Source of the DNA: Cyprinodon diabolis
Lineage: Eukaryota > Chordata > Actinopteri > Cyprinodontiformes > Cyprinodontidae
NCBI GenBank assembly: GCA_030533445.1
Contig: CM060064.1
Location: 46,747,787-46,811,786 of the forward strand
Direction: 5' to 3'
DNA length: 64,000 nucleotides
The notes beneath the pieces are model-generated. The model was not told the DNA's origin. It saw only the letters and a program-made list of their open reading frames with translations, and made no database searches. A program made the position numbers and the translations under genes. This document shows, one piece after another, positions 53,531-64,000 of the stretch (position 1 is its first letter; the number at the start of each line of letters is the position of its first letter).

Positions 53531-55021
53531 CATAAAGTCAAAAATGTTTATTAAAATAAAAGCAGGACATAAAGACCTTCAGAGTAAAACCTTCAGCACG
53601 GAACCGAGACATTTGGTCCTGAACGATGCTCAGAGACAGAAAACATTTAAGATTAAGCTTTTTTACAGGTTCATGATTATCACAAAAACAAAAGGTCAAT
53701 AAAAGTTCAGATTAAAGCCTCATCGGAATGATCTTCAGTTTGAAATCTGCAGCACCAAAGTCCTAAAAGTTCTCTCCTCTCTGACTTGCAGTCCGACCAA
53801 ATTTCTGGGCATAAAACCGTAAAACAGGAGCAGAAACAAACCAATAAAGATCGGGTGATAAAAACCGGACCGTTTCTGGCTGAATATAAACACAGAAAAA
53901 CCCGTCTGCTTTCTACACTGGAAGAAATCTAACTCATTTTTTCTTAAAATAAGTGCATTTGAGGAGATAAAAGAGACATTTTGCAGATGGAACAAGACAA
54001 TTTAGATTTAAAATAAGAAAAAAAACAATCAGATTGTCTTATTTTAAGAGTAAAAATCCTGTCTAATTTAGCTACTCAAATTAAAGGTAAATACACTTTA
54101 TTTAAGAATTTCTAGATCATTTTTCCAAAGTAAGAATCCCTCGTTAACCCGACTGGACCCAATGTTCCGTATAAATCCCGGCGAGGGACCACGAAGATTA
54201 AAACTGTAACAGCATCGATCGCTTTTCATCATCAAACTGAGGCTCCAGGAGAAGCAAAGCGCATAAAAACAGAAGAACCAAGAGAAAACAAAGAGATTCT
54301 GAGGAAAACAGGAATCCAACTGATCATTTTTCCACCTCTGACATGATTAACAGACGACCGATTGAAGGAAAAGGTTTAAAAAGCTTTGCAGCTTTTCCCT
54401 CATGATGCGGCGCAGCGCTGCAGTGCCACCTGCTGGACACAGGAGGAAAACTGAACTCTCCTTTTAAAGCCGAACCGTTTCGCCATTCGGGTCACGCCTC
54501 TGATTCGAGGCACAGTTTGTGGTTCTGATTTATTTGATAAAAAAAAAAATCCTTTAGATTTAAGAGCAAGAAAATGAACAAATATACAAAAGACATTTTA
54601 CAGAAAATACATGTTTGATATATTTCTAAGAAAAGAAGGAAAATGGCACAACCTCCTGATCTGAGAAGGTTTCTAAAACATGATTTTAAGGCAGTTTTCG
54701 GTGAATATATTAAAAAAAGCAAAGCAGACAGAAAGAGAACCAGTCAGACGTCTGATTCCCAGTGAAGGATTAAAAAGGTTTAGTGGTTTGATGGGTTTAG
54801 TGTCCTTTGATTCCTAATGTGATATTAATAAAGAAAAAAAAAAAAGGTTTCTGTCTCAGATTTCTTTTTTTAAACGCATCACCGGCGGCGCTGTGCTCAG
54901 AAACTACAGGGTTTTAGAGCACAGCGCCCTCTGGTGTTGAAACAAAGGCTGAAATAAAAACGGGATCAACTGCAGCTGATGTCACGCTTCACTACATTCA
55001 ACAAGGTGAAGACGCGGGCGC
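53531..55021 (-). other. cmtm6: Probable 3' UTR of cmtm6
   Basis: This minus-strand stretch follows the cmtm6 stop codon without a splice site that I can see, and ends near an AATAAA at 53547-53552. It contains one diverged CACTG-type MITE (about 53919-54125). The extent is inferred from the polyadenylation signal only. Confidence 0.5.
53547..53552 (-). terminator. Polyadenylation signal AATAAA (minus strand)
   Basis: TTTATT on the plus strand, about 1.47 kb beyond the cmtm6 stop codon. It is the most plausible 3' end signal for the gene, but not the only AT-rich candidate. Confidence 0.45.
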
Positions 55022-55198
55022 CTACTGCGCGCCGTTGGACTCTGCGGGGACGTCGCCGTTCAGTTTCTCCACCTCTGGTGGAGCTGGCCCGCCGTTCGTG
55101 GTGGGCGACGCCTGGCGATTCCTAAACGGGATACCGGTGGTCTTCACGAAGAGGCCCACGTCAATGAAGAACACCACCATCGCCAGGAAGCCAAAAGC
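55022..55198 (-). CDS. cmtm6: cmtm6 coding exon 4
   Basis: Encodes 58 residues plus TAG: AFGFLAMVVFFIDVGLF (transmembrane segment 4), then a polar tail ending VPAESNGAQ. Acceptor CTGGCAG at 55199-55205. Confidence 0.9.
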   Translation of the reverse strand, partial: AFGFLAMVVFFIDVGLFVKTTGIPFRNRQASPTTNGGPAPPEVEKLNGDVPAESNGAQ

Positions 55199-58100
55199 CT
55201 GCCAGAGGAGACAGGGGGGTTAAACCGGGGGGGGGGCGGGGTGATGGACGGAGAGAAATGGACGGATTCTCACCACGGAGGCGCTCTCCACAGACGTTCC
55301 TCCGTTATTGGATGCAAACACGATGGAGGAGATGAGGAAGAGCACAGCAATGCTCGAAGTGTACAGGAAGTCCTGCAGGAAAGAAGAGTTCATCAGGTAC
55401 AGAACCGGAACCAAGAGGACCCAGTCTACCCTGACTGGGTCAGCAGGGACCGGGAACCATAGGCAGGACACCCAGAGGGGACCGCCTCAGGGTTCCTGGA
55501 TCAATGATGGACCTGAAAGACGCAGAGCAGCAGAGGAATCCTCCACGCTCCCATCTTTGGGTTTTCTACCTCAATGCACAAAAATCTGATGTTTTTTCCA
55601 CTTTTAAAGCAAAAATAAAACCTAGAAATAACAAGAAATATTCTTTAATTTTCCTTTGAGCTGCAGAAAAACATAAGATAAGTGTCTTCGAACTTGGACA
55701 CAAAGTCCAGTGGATTGTTTTTTTTGACTCTGACCTGGATGACTGAGAATCTTCACCAGCATATCTGACGACTTTTTCACCGAAAACTAACAAATATTTT
55801 CTGTTTTCAAAGTTATTTTAATTTCGATTAATTATCATAGTAAAGATTTACTAATATCTTTCTGACTTAAATGTTTTGTCATTTAAAGCTGTGTCTCAAA
55901 GGAAAATCCAATAACCAAAGGATTCACCGACCGTTTGCACGATCCGTCCTGCGCCATCATCTCATTTGCCCATCCAGATATACATCGGGGTCACCTTCGA
56001 TTTTATTTTGTTAAAAAAGACCTCATTAACATTTTTCCCACCCCCAAAAAATAGTAAGCGTACTAAAATACAACGTGTTAAAGGTTAATAATGTATTTCC
56101 TCTGTAAATAAATGCCTTAAAATCTGTTTTATCCCTCATCTGTTCCTGATCTGCACCTGAAATGGGATCCTACTCAACTCCCGGGAGCTAATTTTTTTAG
56201 CTTTGGATCGAAACAGAAATCTAGTCTTTTTGAGTTTTATGTTTTGCTTCTGCGTTAACATTAAGGTATATAGTGCCTAATCTAAAGAAAGAAACGACTA
56301 ATATGCATATAAATTAATCATATTTAGCTGGACTGCTCTGATCATGTCCCATGATGACGTCAGAGAAGCTGTTTAACGAAGAAAATGTAAAAAGCATCAA
56401 AATCGTCTCACTAAAGTCATAAAACATTTTTTAAAGATGTGTGTTAGCATCTTCAGTGAATTAAGGAGAGAAATAAAGTATTTTAGAACCATAATTACGT
56501 TATTTATGGACACCCGGATGGATATCTGTTTGCGCATGAGTATGACGGATGGCGTAGTGACACCAGACCGAAGCCGGATCTCTTACCACTGTGGGCCAGC
56601 AGCTGATGCCCACTCTCTTGTGCAGGGTGGTGGAGAGGAGGAGTAAGAGCAGACCGGTGAACAGGAAGGCCGTGCAGCTCACAAACTCAAAGAAGTAGAG
56701 AGGGGAGCAGCTACTGCAGCTGGTGACGGTCTCCTCCAGCGCGAAGGCCACCAGGGAGAAGAGCTGCAGGAGAAACATGAGTCAGAGCAAAGTTCTGCCA
56801 CCAGGGGGCGACACAGCCAGCCTCCAAAGGAGAAATGAGCCGACCTGCAGAAAGTGAGGTGGGGATGTGATAAAGGCCCGGTTCTTCAGTGGTTCTGGTT
56901 CAGGTCTCTGCTGCAGGAACCAGACTAACGCCTCCAGCTGTGAAAACACACCCGGGCTGAAGTGGCAGAACCGCCCAGACAGCTTCCGGCAGAGCGGACC
57001 GGTTCTGAGAACAACGGCCCGACCTGCGACTCAGCAGAACCAGCACTTCTCTCCTAAACAGCTTCCTGTTTTATTAGACAATCAGATCAACTCATTCTAG
57101 ATGCGATTATCTACACTGGATTTTATTCTCTGTTTGCTTTTTTCTGTAATTTTTCAGGTGAACTGGATATTTCAGATCAGAAATGTTCTGTTTTGGTTCT
57201 GATGGACTGAGACTAAAACCCAGAAGCTTCTAGAGGCTGAAAAGTGAATCTATTTTACTGCTGGTTGATCCTGCAGACAGAAGAGAGAACAGAACCCGTC
57301 CAGAACCACAGAGCCGAGGATCAGTGAAGCAGACCGACTGAAGTTCTGATGGTCCATAGAACCGTCACCTTGGCGGGAATCATCCAGCAGAAAAAAACTG
57401 AAGACTTCCTGTCAGGCGCTTCCAGGAAAGAGTAAGGCTTTTATTGTGAAAGGATCCAGGAAGTGGCGCTAAGGTCAGCGTTTGGGGAGTGTTAAGACAC
57501 CGAGCCAAGTTCTCATCAGAACCGGTTTCAGGCAGAGGTTCTAAAGAGAGACGAGTTGATCAGGAAACCGGATCCATTGGACCCGAAAACAGAACCTGGA
57601 AACTTTTCTTCAGTTCAGATGTCAGATGGTTGATGTGTCCTGGTTAAAACCGGTCCTCCACAGAACCGGTCCCTCACGGATCCGTCCTCCTCAGACCAGA
57701 GTCCTGCACGGCTCTGATTTTTCAGAACTATCCGCCAGCACCCATAGAGTTCAGAACCAGGAGCCGACCCGTTAACCACAGTCATCAATTCAGCTTATTT
57801 ATATAAAGCCAATTCAGTGTCCCCATGAAAACCCGGCTGGGACCGAACGGATCGATAAATAATGAAGAGCGACCCGGGATCACAGAGCTAGTAAAGATCA
57901 ACCAGCGCGCCGCGCTCACAGATGAACAGCTGTAAATCTGCCGAAGTCAGAAGGTTTGCCAAATAGTTATCTGGATATCCTTCAATCAATTTATTAAAAT
58001 TATTTACAGTTAATAAATAAGAAAATAAAAATATATTTTAATTAATTCTGTAGCTCTATGATACCCACATTTATATGAATAATATGGAGGTTTTCTAGCC

Positions 58101-61100
58101 GAACGGCTCAGACGCTCTGGCTAAAGTTTCTCCTGGTTGTTCTGATGCAGAGTCCGGTGGGGGTTGGGTCGGGGGGGGGGCAGATGCACCCCCCACACAC
58201 ACACACCCTTCAGTTAGTTGTTGCAACAGCGCCGGGTCAGAACCGGCCCAGATCTGCTGATGCCAGACAAACGGTTGTGTCTGCAATAGTTTCGCTTCTC
58301 CATGCTCGGCTTCCTGCCGGATGAGGAACCAAAGTCCAGGAGGTCCACTCCTCACGGCGCCACAACAGAACTCTGACAAACATGGACCTCTGACCCGGTT
58401 TCAGAACCCAGCAGTACGTGACAAACCTGCAGCGACAGAAAAACCAAAAAAAAGGAGAAAGGCTGCTCCACAGCTGCAGTTCTGAGTGACCTTCTGGAAC
58501 CAGAACCAGACCCGATTGGACCCACCTTTCAGAACCATTTGGTTTGAAATTAGCCCTGATTAGTGATCAGGGGATTTTAATAGATTTGAAATCAGAAATC
58601 AGGCCTCTGACCCAGTTTAAGGTGACCTTTGACCTTTAGAAACGGGTCGTTCTTTCATCGAAACTCAGAGACTGAATCCTCCCTCCGTCCCCCACAACAC
58701 TGGTGGTTCTGGATCCAGGTGGTTCTGGATCCAGGTCCAAATGCCATCAGAACATTTTACTCTGTTAGAACCAAACCGGACCGGGCTCCATTTAACCATC
58801 ATACCGAAGCTGGGTCGGATTTGTTCTGCTGAAGCCAACCAGCACCGTGAGGAGATGAAGCAGCTCATCAGAACATGGACCCGGTACCGAAGCCCCAGCC
58901 CAGGTTTGGTTTCATGTACCGACCCGGTTTCTGGGCCCAGTGTACGGTCAGAAGGCTCTTACTCCTCCTTCGCCCCCAGCAGCGGAACCAGGGACAGACC
59001 AGACACTCGGCTCCAACATGGCGCAGGGCGTGATCACACCCCGAACTGCCCGAGGCCCGACTGTGAAGGCCGCTGCTGATCTGGGCGGGTTCTGCAACCG
59101 CTGGATCCGGTCCGAACCAGGAGAACATGAGCGGAGGCCGATTCCCTGCAGAGGATGAGGGAAGCTTGATGTCTCATTCTGAGATGCAGCTGCAGGTCAA
59201 ACCGACGACCCCTTCCTCCTCTGACATGGGAGCTGGCTCGGAGCTCGTCTGCCTGGCTGTGTGTTTCCTGGACGGGGCCGCCTGTGGAGCTGGTTGACAG
59301 TTGCCTTTTGTATCTATGCTTCTTTTTCTATGTCTGCTTCTGTCTCCTTGAACCCCAGTGGGCCTCAGCAGATGGCCGCTCACACTGAGCCTGGTTCTGC
59401 TGGAGGTTTCTTCCTGTTCAAAGGGAGTTTTTCCTCTCCACTGTCGCTACAAGCATGCTTAGTGTGAGGGATTGCTGAAGAGTCAATGAGTCGATGCAAT
59501 CAGCTGGTTTTCCTTAGATAGAAAACTTTGAATCAATCTGACTGGATGATCTGGTGAACTGGAAAGTGACCTGAGATGACATGATGTGAATTGGAGCTAT
59601 AGAAATAAACTCAATAGAATGGATTATCTCTGCCTCATGTCCCCCATCTAAGCTAACTTACTAACCCGGTTAGTTTTTGTAGAAGTTACTAGTTACTCTC
59701 TTTGATAACATTCCTTGTAATATCGACAGAGCGGGAATGAAGCAACAGCTCCTCCTGAGATAAAGAGATTGATGAAATATTTTCTCTTTGTGGTTTAACT
59801 TTTATTTACAGAAATATTTGATCTTGTGATCTGAAAATAGTGAAACTAAAATAGGATGCTGAATGTAAACATTTTTCCAAAATGTTTTTTTTACCATAAT
59901 CGGCCTCAGCAGATGGCCGCTCACACTGAGCCGGGATCTGCTGGAGGTTTCTTCCTGTTCAGGGAGTTTTTCCTCCCTTTGAACAGGAAACATCTTAAGG
60001 TCAGATCGCCACACGCTTCAAAAACACCAAAAAGTACCTATTTAAATTCTTTGTTCATGACTAACGGAACACAACTTGTTGAGGTGGTTTAAATTGTGTT
60101 CTTCATACAAAACTAAAGAGATAAACGGGTATTGATTAAAGGTCTGGTTATCGTCCCGCATCAGTGTCGCAGATATTTTTGATTTATGCTCAATATTATT
60201 CCACGCCACAACGCCAGAGGGCCAATCAGGAACTAGCTGTGGGTCTGGATACGGCCGAGGCGGTGAGGAAGTGGAGGCAAGTTTGGGCGACAACGGAGGG
60301 ACATGAGGGCCAAAAAGAGCGGGGATCCAGGTAGAAAAAGGGTCCCAGCGTTCTGGCGCACCTCGCTCTGCTAGCTGCTCCATCTTTACGAGTCGTTTTC
60401 CACAATGGCGGTCAGACAAACAGAACAAGAAGGCAAGGAACCAAGCAGGAAATACGCATAAATGTAGATTTGACCAATCAGAGACCTCCTGTCTGCGCTC
60501 ACCTACAATTTTGGAGAGGTGCAGCAGAGCGTCTGCGGAAGGGGCGGGGCATATCTGCGTTCACTGCGACACAAACGCAGACGACCTGGTTTCTGAGCAT
60601 AAATCAGCCTCAATGGTGTGCTGGTCTGACAGAACTCCGGCCTAGTGGTCACGGCGTAGAGGTGGGAATCCTCAGGTTGTGAGTTCAAGCCCCACTCCCA
60701 CAGACTGCCACTATGGGTCCCTGAGTAAGACCCTTAACCTCACACTGCTCCCCAACGGGATGGGTTAAATGCAGAGGTACATTCCTCCAATGTGAGATCA
60801 ATAAAGATCAATTATTATTATTATTAGAGCAAAGAGCTGTTTGGGCGTTTCAGGCTGACGCAGCAGAACCTCGACACGTTCTTCGCTCACATCTGATCCC
60901 ATCGCCCCATTTTCACAGAACCGCTGTTAAACGAGAAGCCGTGAAAACGGCTGCTTCCTGTGACATAACTGCTGAGAACTCAGAGCGGAGAAGAAGAAGA
61001 CAACAGGGAGAGTATTTCAGGGAGCGGACGACCACAAAAACCGAGGCGGCAAGTCGAAAACATCAGAAAGTCACAGAGAGGAAGAAAAAAAAACTAAACC

Positions 61101-62555
61101 GGAGTGAGTTTTCTGCAGCAGCTGCAGACAGGAAGGAGGGAGCATTTCCACAGGAATCCAGGAGGCATTTAGGAGCTGAAACTTTCAGAAATCTCCTGTC
61201 CAGGGGTGATTGCTGAGAAACTAGTCCATGCATTTGTTACTTCAAGGCTGGACTATTGTAATTCTTTACTATCAGGAAGTCCACAAGCTGTAGTTAACCT
61301 TAAATAGCGCAAGTTAGCATTTTTGATCGCTTGCCTACCCCTTACAAATGGAGTCCCCCTCTTTGCCTCAGTGAGCTCTAGAAGCACAAAATCTATATCC
61401 TGTCATTCAACAAAGATACTGCACTGGAAAAATGATCCACAAATAAGTAAAAATGTCTTAAATTAAGTGTATTTACCCTTAATTTGAGTGGGTAAATGAG
61501 ATAATTAGATAACATGCCCTTAAAATAACACAAAGCAATTGTTTTTTTCATATTCTAAATGAAAACTTAATATTAAGTGTGATTTTAAATCAATATCGTT
61601 CAGCCCTAATCCTATGGAGTGAGTTTTGTCCATTATTGTTGCAAAGAACATGTTTTATAAATTGAAATTTGAAAAAAAAATGCAGTTTTTTTTCTCTCCA
61701 TACTTTAACTTTTTTATTTTACAGATCGTAAAATGTCAAATTTAATCTTTTATTTTTGAAGTGTACTTAAAAAAAAAAAAAAAAAAAAAAAAGGTGTTTT
61801 ACAGACAGTTTCTTTTCTTCAAGCCGACCAATAGAAATGCTTCGTCGTTCCTCAAACCAGAGGAAAAGCCTGACCTCCGAAATGAAAAGAAAGATCTGGA
61901 AAACACAATTTAAAAAGACTTTAATCTAAAAAAAATTTAATATATATGAATGATACATTAAAATACTAATGCAAAAGCAAAATCTGAGAAAACAGCAGTT
62001 AAAAAAAATCTCTACTAAACCCTCTCTAAACTAAAAGATTAATTTCTAGACTGCTTCTAGATTTTTGCCCCAACTTTCAATTTCTAAAACATCTTTGCAA
62101 CAATAATGGACCAAAATTCACCCCATAGCTTCATAGTCACAAAAAGTGAAAGAAACTGAAAAGATTCATGAAAACAACCAGAACATGTAAAAAATAAAGC
62201 AGAGAGCTACAGCTAAAGGGAGGAAGTTTTAACCTCTAGTGTTTGACTGAGGCGCGTTCTACTGGATCACAAAGAACCGGACCTCTCAGAACCAGTAGGA
62301 TTCTCTCCACCATGAGCTCTTCGTGAATCGGGTCAGACGGGAGGAGAAAATGAAGGGATGGGTCGGTGGAGGTCGGGAAAGAACCCATCCGACTGATGAC
62401 ATCACAACAACCCAAACGAATCAGAACATGGCAGGAACTTTCAAACTCACCACTTCAGCGATTTTCAGGATGAAGCGAGGTTTCCCCAGGACCTCTGTGC
62501 CCAAACAGCAGGAGTCTTTGGGAGTAGAAACCGTCGTCGGAGAGTAGACGGACAT
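55022..62555 (-). CDS. cmtm6: CKLF-like MARVEL transmembrane protein 6, whole gene span
   Basis: Four coding exons join in phase 0 to give 185 residues, close to the 183 of human CMTM6. The start MSVYSPTTVS resembles the VYSPTT of human CMTM6, and EETVTSCSSCSPLYFFEFVS matches the CMTM6 segment EEVVSQCTLCGGLYFFEFVS. Four hydrophobic segments form the MARVEL fold: about 28-45, 58-78, 96-115 and 128-146, followed by a polar, Pro/Asn/Glu-rich cytosolic tail. In mammals CMTM6 is a plasma-membrane and recycling-endosome protein that stabilises PD-L1 and other cargo; that role here is inferred from family membership. Intron 1 is 5.7 kb and repeat-filled. Other CMTM paralogues (7, 8) match less well by eye. 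Confidence 0.88.
55274..55372 (-). CDS. cmtm6: cmtm6 coding exon 3
   Basis: Encodes 33 residues from DFLYTSSIAVLFLISS to ESASV, bounded by a CTGCAG acceptor and a GTGAGA donor. It holds transmembrane segment 3. Confidence 0.9.
56587..56763 (-). CDS. cmtm6: cmtm6 coding exon 2
   Basis: Encodes 59 residues from LFSLVAFALEE to GISCWPTV between a CTGCAG acceptor and a GTAAGA donor. It holds the end of transmembrane segment 1, a cysteine-containing loop (SCSSC) and segment 2. Confidence 0.9.
59220..59622 (+). repeat. Dispersed teleost repeat, family R1, long copy
   Basis: Nearly identical to 36362-36762 over its length. A further fragment of the same family lies at about 59905-59990 (CCTCAGCAGATGGCCGCTCA). 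Confidence 0.8.
60640..60826 (+). repeat. tRNA-derived SINE
   Basis: It starts CCTAGTGGTCACGGCGTAGA, has a B-box-like GGTTGTGAGTTCAAGCCCC, continues GTAAGACCCTTAACCTCAC and ends in an ATT repeat after CAATAAAGATCAATT. It is related to 34613-34819 on the minus strand. Confidence 0.8.
61217..61300 (+). pseudogene. LINE reverse-transcriptase fragment (L2-like)
   Basis: One frame reads KLVHAFVTSRLDYCNSLLSG, the conserved segment downstream of the YADD motif in L2-type and related LINE reverse transcriptases. Only about 28 codons are recognisable. Confidence 0.75.
61432..61605. mobile_element. CACTGCAAAAA-type MITE, degenerate copy
   Basis: It starts CACTGGAAAAATG and contains TTAAGTGTATTTACCCTTAA, the core shared with 12319-12595 in inverse order. 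The right end is not clear. Confidence 0.5.
62451..62555 (-). CDS. cmtm6: cmtm6 coding exon 1
   Basis: Encodes 35 residues from ATG 62553-62555 to KIAEV, ending at donor GTGAGT. Seven bases upstream of the ATG is a strong acceptor (pyrimidine-rich TTTGTCTCTTGTCTCTCAG, 62563 upward), so a non-coding 5' exon probably lies further upstream. Confidence 0.85.
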
Positions 62556-62564
62556 TTTGAGGCT

Positions 62565-64000
62565 GAGAGACAAGAGACAAACATCAGCATCAGTGGCTCC
62601 AGATCTATGGTGGATAGATCCGCCACAGCTCAACACGTTAGGATCCAAACGGATCAGCCTTATCACTAAGTCCCTTCAGAAAGACTAGCAGCCATTAAAC
62701 CAAAGTCTGACCCAGTTCTGGTCCAGATCTAACTGGGTAACGGACCCATGTGAGGGAATCGCATAGAGCCGAGGTTCTGCGGATCTAGATGCGTCCAACA
62801 AACCAGACTCAGCTGGAGGAACTGGGTCCTGGTTCCCTAGAATCCTGACTGGAACCAGGTGTGATGAAGCTGATGGACGTCTAAAAGGTGCTGAGCAGCC
62901 AATCAGGAGCTGTCCATGCAAACTGGACTGATAAGAGGGGACAGAGAGACAGGCCGAGGACGGGGGAGCGGACAGTGGGATGGACCGGGGACAGGTGGAA
63001 CTGAGGAAATCTGGCAGTGGATTTTTTTTCCCCTGAAGCGCATGTTTTCACACCAGCCCATAAAAAGGCATAGGACTGTTTTTATTCAACATTTCAGGCT
63101 CTTATCAGGGTCCCAAACCTGTTCTGTGACCCAAATCATCTTTATATTTAAACATAAAACAACATAAAATGATCAGACCTGTTTTCATCCAAAACATGAG
63201 GATCAAACTGATAAAGAAAAAAAACATTTTGGATGTTTTTATCTGCAGATCCAGCTGCTCCATTCATCTCTACATTAATAAACAGACTAATATCAGCTTT
63301 AAGTATTTTATCTTTCTGCAGCTTCAGGGAAAAAATCTGTGAGGCAGAAAACAGAGTTGAACTCTAGGAATAGAAATACATAAAAAGATTGGCAGGTATT
63401 GTCTTTGAAGGGGAATTCCTGAATCACCTGAAAGTGGAACTGAAAATAAAATGTCAGCCATGTGTTCAGAAAAAAATATCAACATCTGTCTCCACTGAGG
63501 TCCAACAAACCGAAATATAAAATTTAATTAAACATCTTAGAGACCCACAGAGGAAACTCTGATAGGAATTTAACCTTTTAACCTGAAAGGTACTTCCGGC
63601 TTAATCTGGTAACCAAACCTTGTTTATAAATCTTCACAATTTGCAGATAAATGTCTGTATAAACCAGAAAAATCATCTTGGGGTCAGATTAATGTAACGG
63701 CTGAAATAAGTAAAGCACTGCAGTGAATTCGGCTTCACTTTAAACCATCAGGAATTTATTTTAATGGCTTTGAACAGATTATTTTTAACCGAAGAGCGAC
63801 GCGACGGACAGGAATAAACCCGAACCGGATGTGGACCGATCCTAAGATCCAAACTCAACCAAGTTAACAAATATGTTGTTTCACAGACCAATCTAAGCTT
63901 ATCAAATCTAAGAAGAAAATAAACTTTTACACTTTAGATGCAGTTTAAAAACGACACACCTTTAAAAAGTTTAGCGTTTTCGGCCTAAACTCGGAAAACT
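62565..64000. other. Upstream region of cmtm6
   Basis: Probably contains a 5'-UTR intron (see acceptor at 62563) and perhaps a non-coding first exon, which I could not place. No CpG-dense promoter block and no other gene are evident. Confidence 0.4.

Larger units (their letters stand above)
56764..62450 (-). other. cmtm6 intron 1
   Basis: Besides the repeats listed separately, this intron holds a reversed R1-like tail at about 57788-57815 (TTATTTATATAAAGCC), CA/C-rich tracts near 58170-58207 and a poly-A run near 61769-61793. A minus-strand 128-codon frame (60042-60428) is unrecognised and may be old transposon sequence. No additional exon is convincing. Confidence 0.6.

Noticed and set aside
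60042..60428. 128-codon minus-strand frame in cmtm6 intron 1
   Set aside because: No family recognised. It may be old transposon sequence, but I could not support an assignment.

Overview
The window is vertebrate nuclear DNA, most likely from a teleost fish. It has AT-rich intergenic sequence, a split gene with canonical GT-AG introns, several hAT, Harbinger and Tc1/mariner-type elements with intact target-site duplications (TSDs), LINE and SINE debris, and a sushi/Tf1-type chromodomain LTR retrotransposon. I cannot name the species. There is no sign of prokaryotic genes or CRISPR.

Only one host gene is secure: a four-coding-exon gene on the minus strand (55022-62555) encoding a 185-residue MARVEL-domain protein, best read as cmtm6. 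It has a probable 3' UTR down to about 53530 and a probable 5'-UTR intron upstream of the start codon. One CpG-rich open segment with a good splice donor (39970-40138, minus) may be a first exon of an unidentified gene.

Layout. 1-5.9 kb: nested repeats. They include a 582-bp element carrying what looks like exon 1 of a RecQ-type helicase, and a LINE interrupted by a BED-finger hAT and a second transposon. 6.09-11.87 kb: a near-complete Ty3/gypsy chromovirus-type element with two LTRs, a 5-bp TSD, gag, pol and a chromodomain, and a visible self-priming site. 11.9-12.6 kb: a second helicase-exon element and a MITE. 13.7-15.6 kb: a 49-bp minisatellite. 15.8-18.5 kb: three hAT elements nested inside one another, each with its own 8-bp TSD. 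21.1-28.6 kb: a 7.5-kb array of a 21-bp unit, open in two of three forward frames (Arg-Gly-Gly-Ser-Val-Ala-Ala in one), with higher-order structure. 29.9-33.3 kb: an inverted duplication of a hAT element carrying an identical 76-codon open segment. 33-44 kb: SINEs, hairpins, LINE and THAP-domain remnants. 45.0-50.3 kb: a giant foldback element whose 20-bp palindromic core has expanded into opposed arrays, one pierced by a DD35E IS630/Tc1-type transposon and the other by a truncated Harbinger. 51-53.5 kb: repeat debris. 53.5-64 kb: cmtm6 and its repeat-filled first intron.

The most noteworthy observations are the gene-fragment-carrying element with 9-bp TSDs (Pack-type by analogy), the foldback family that turns a palindromic core into a satellite, and the 21-bp coding-capable megasatellite. 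All identifications rest on reading motifs by eye; no database search was possible.
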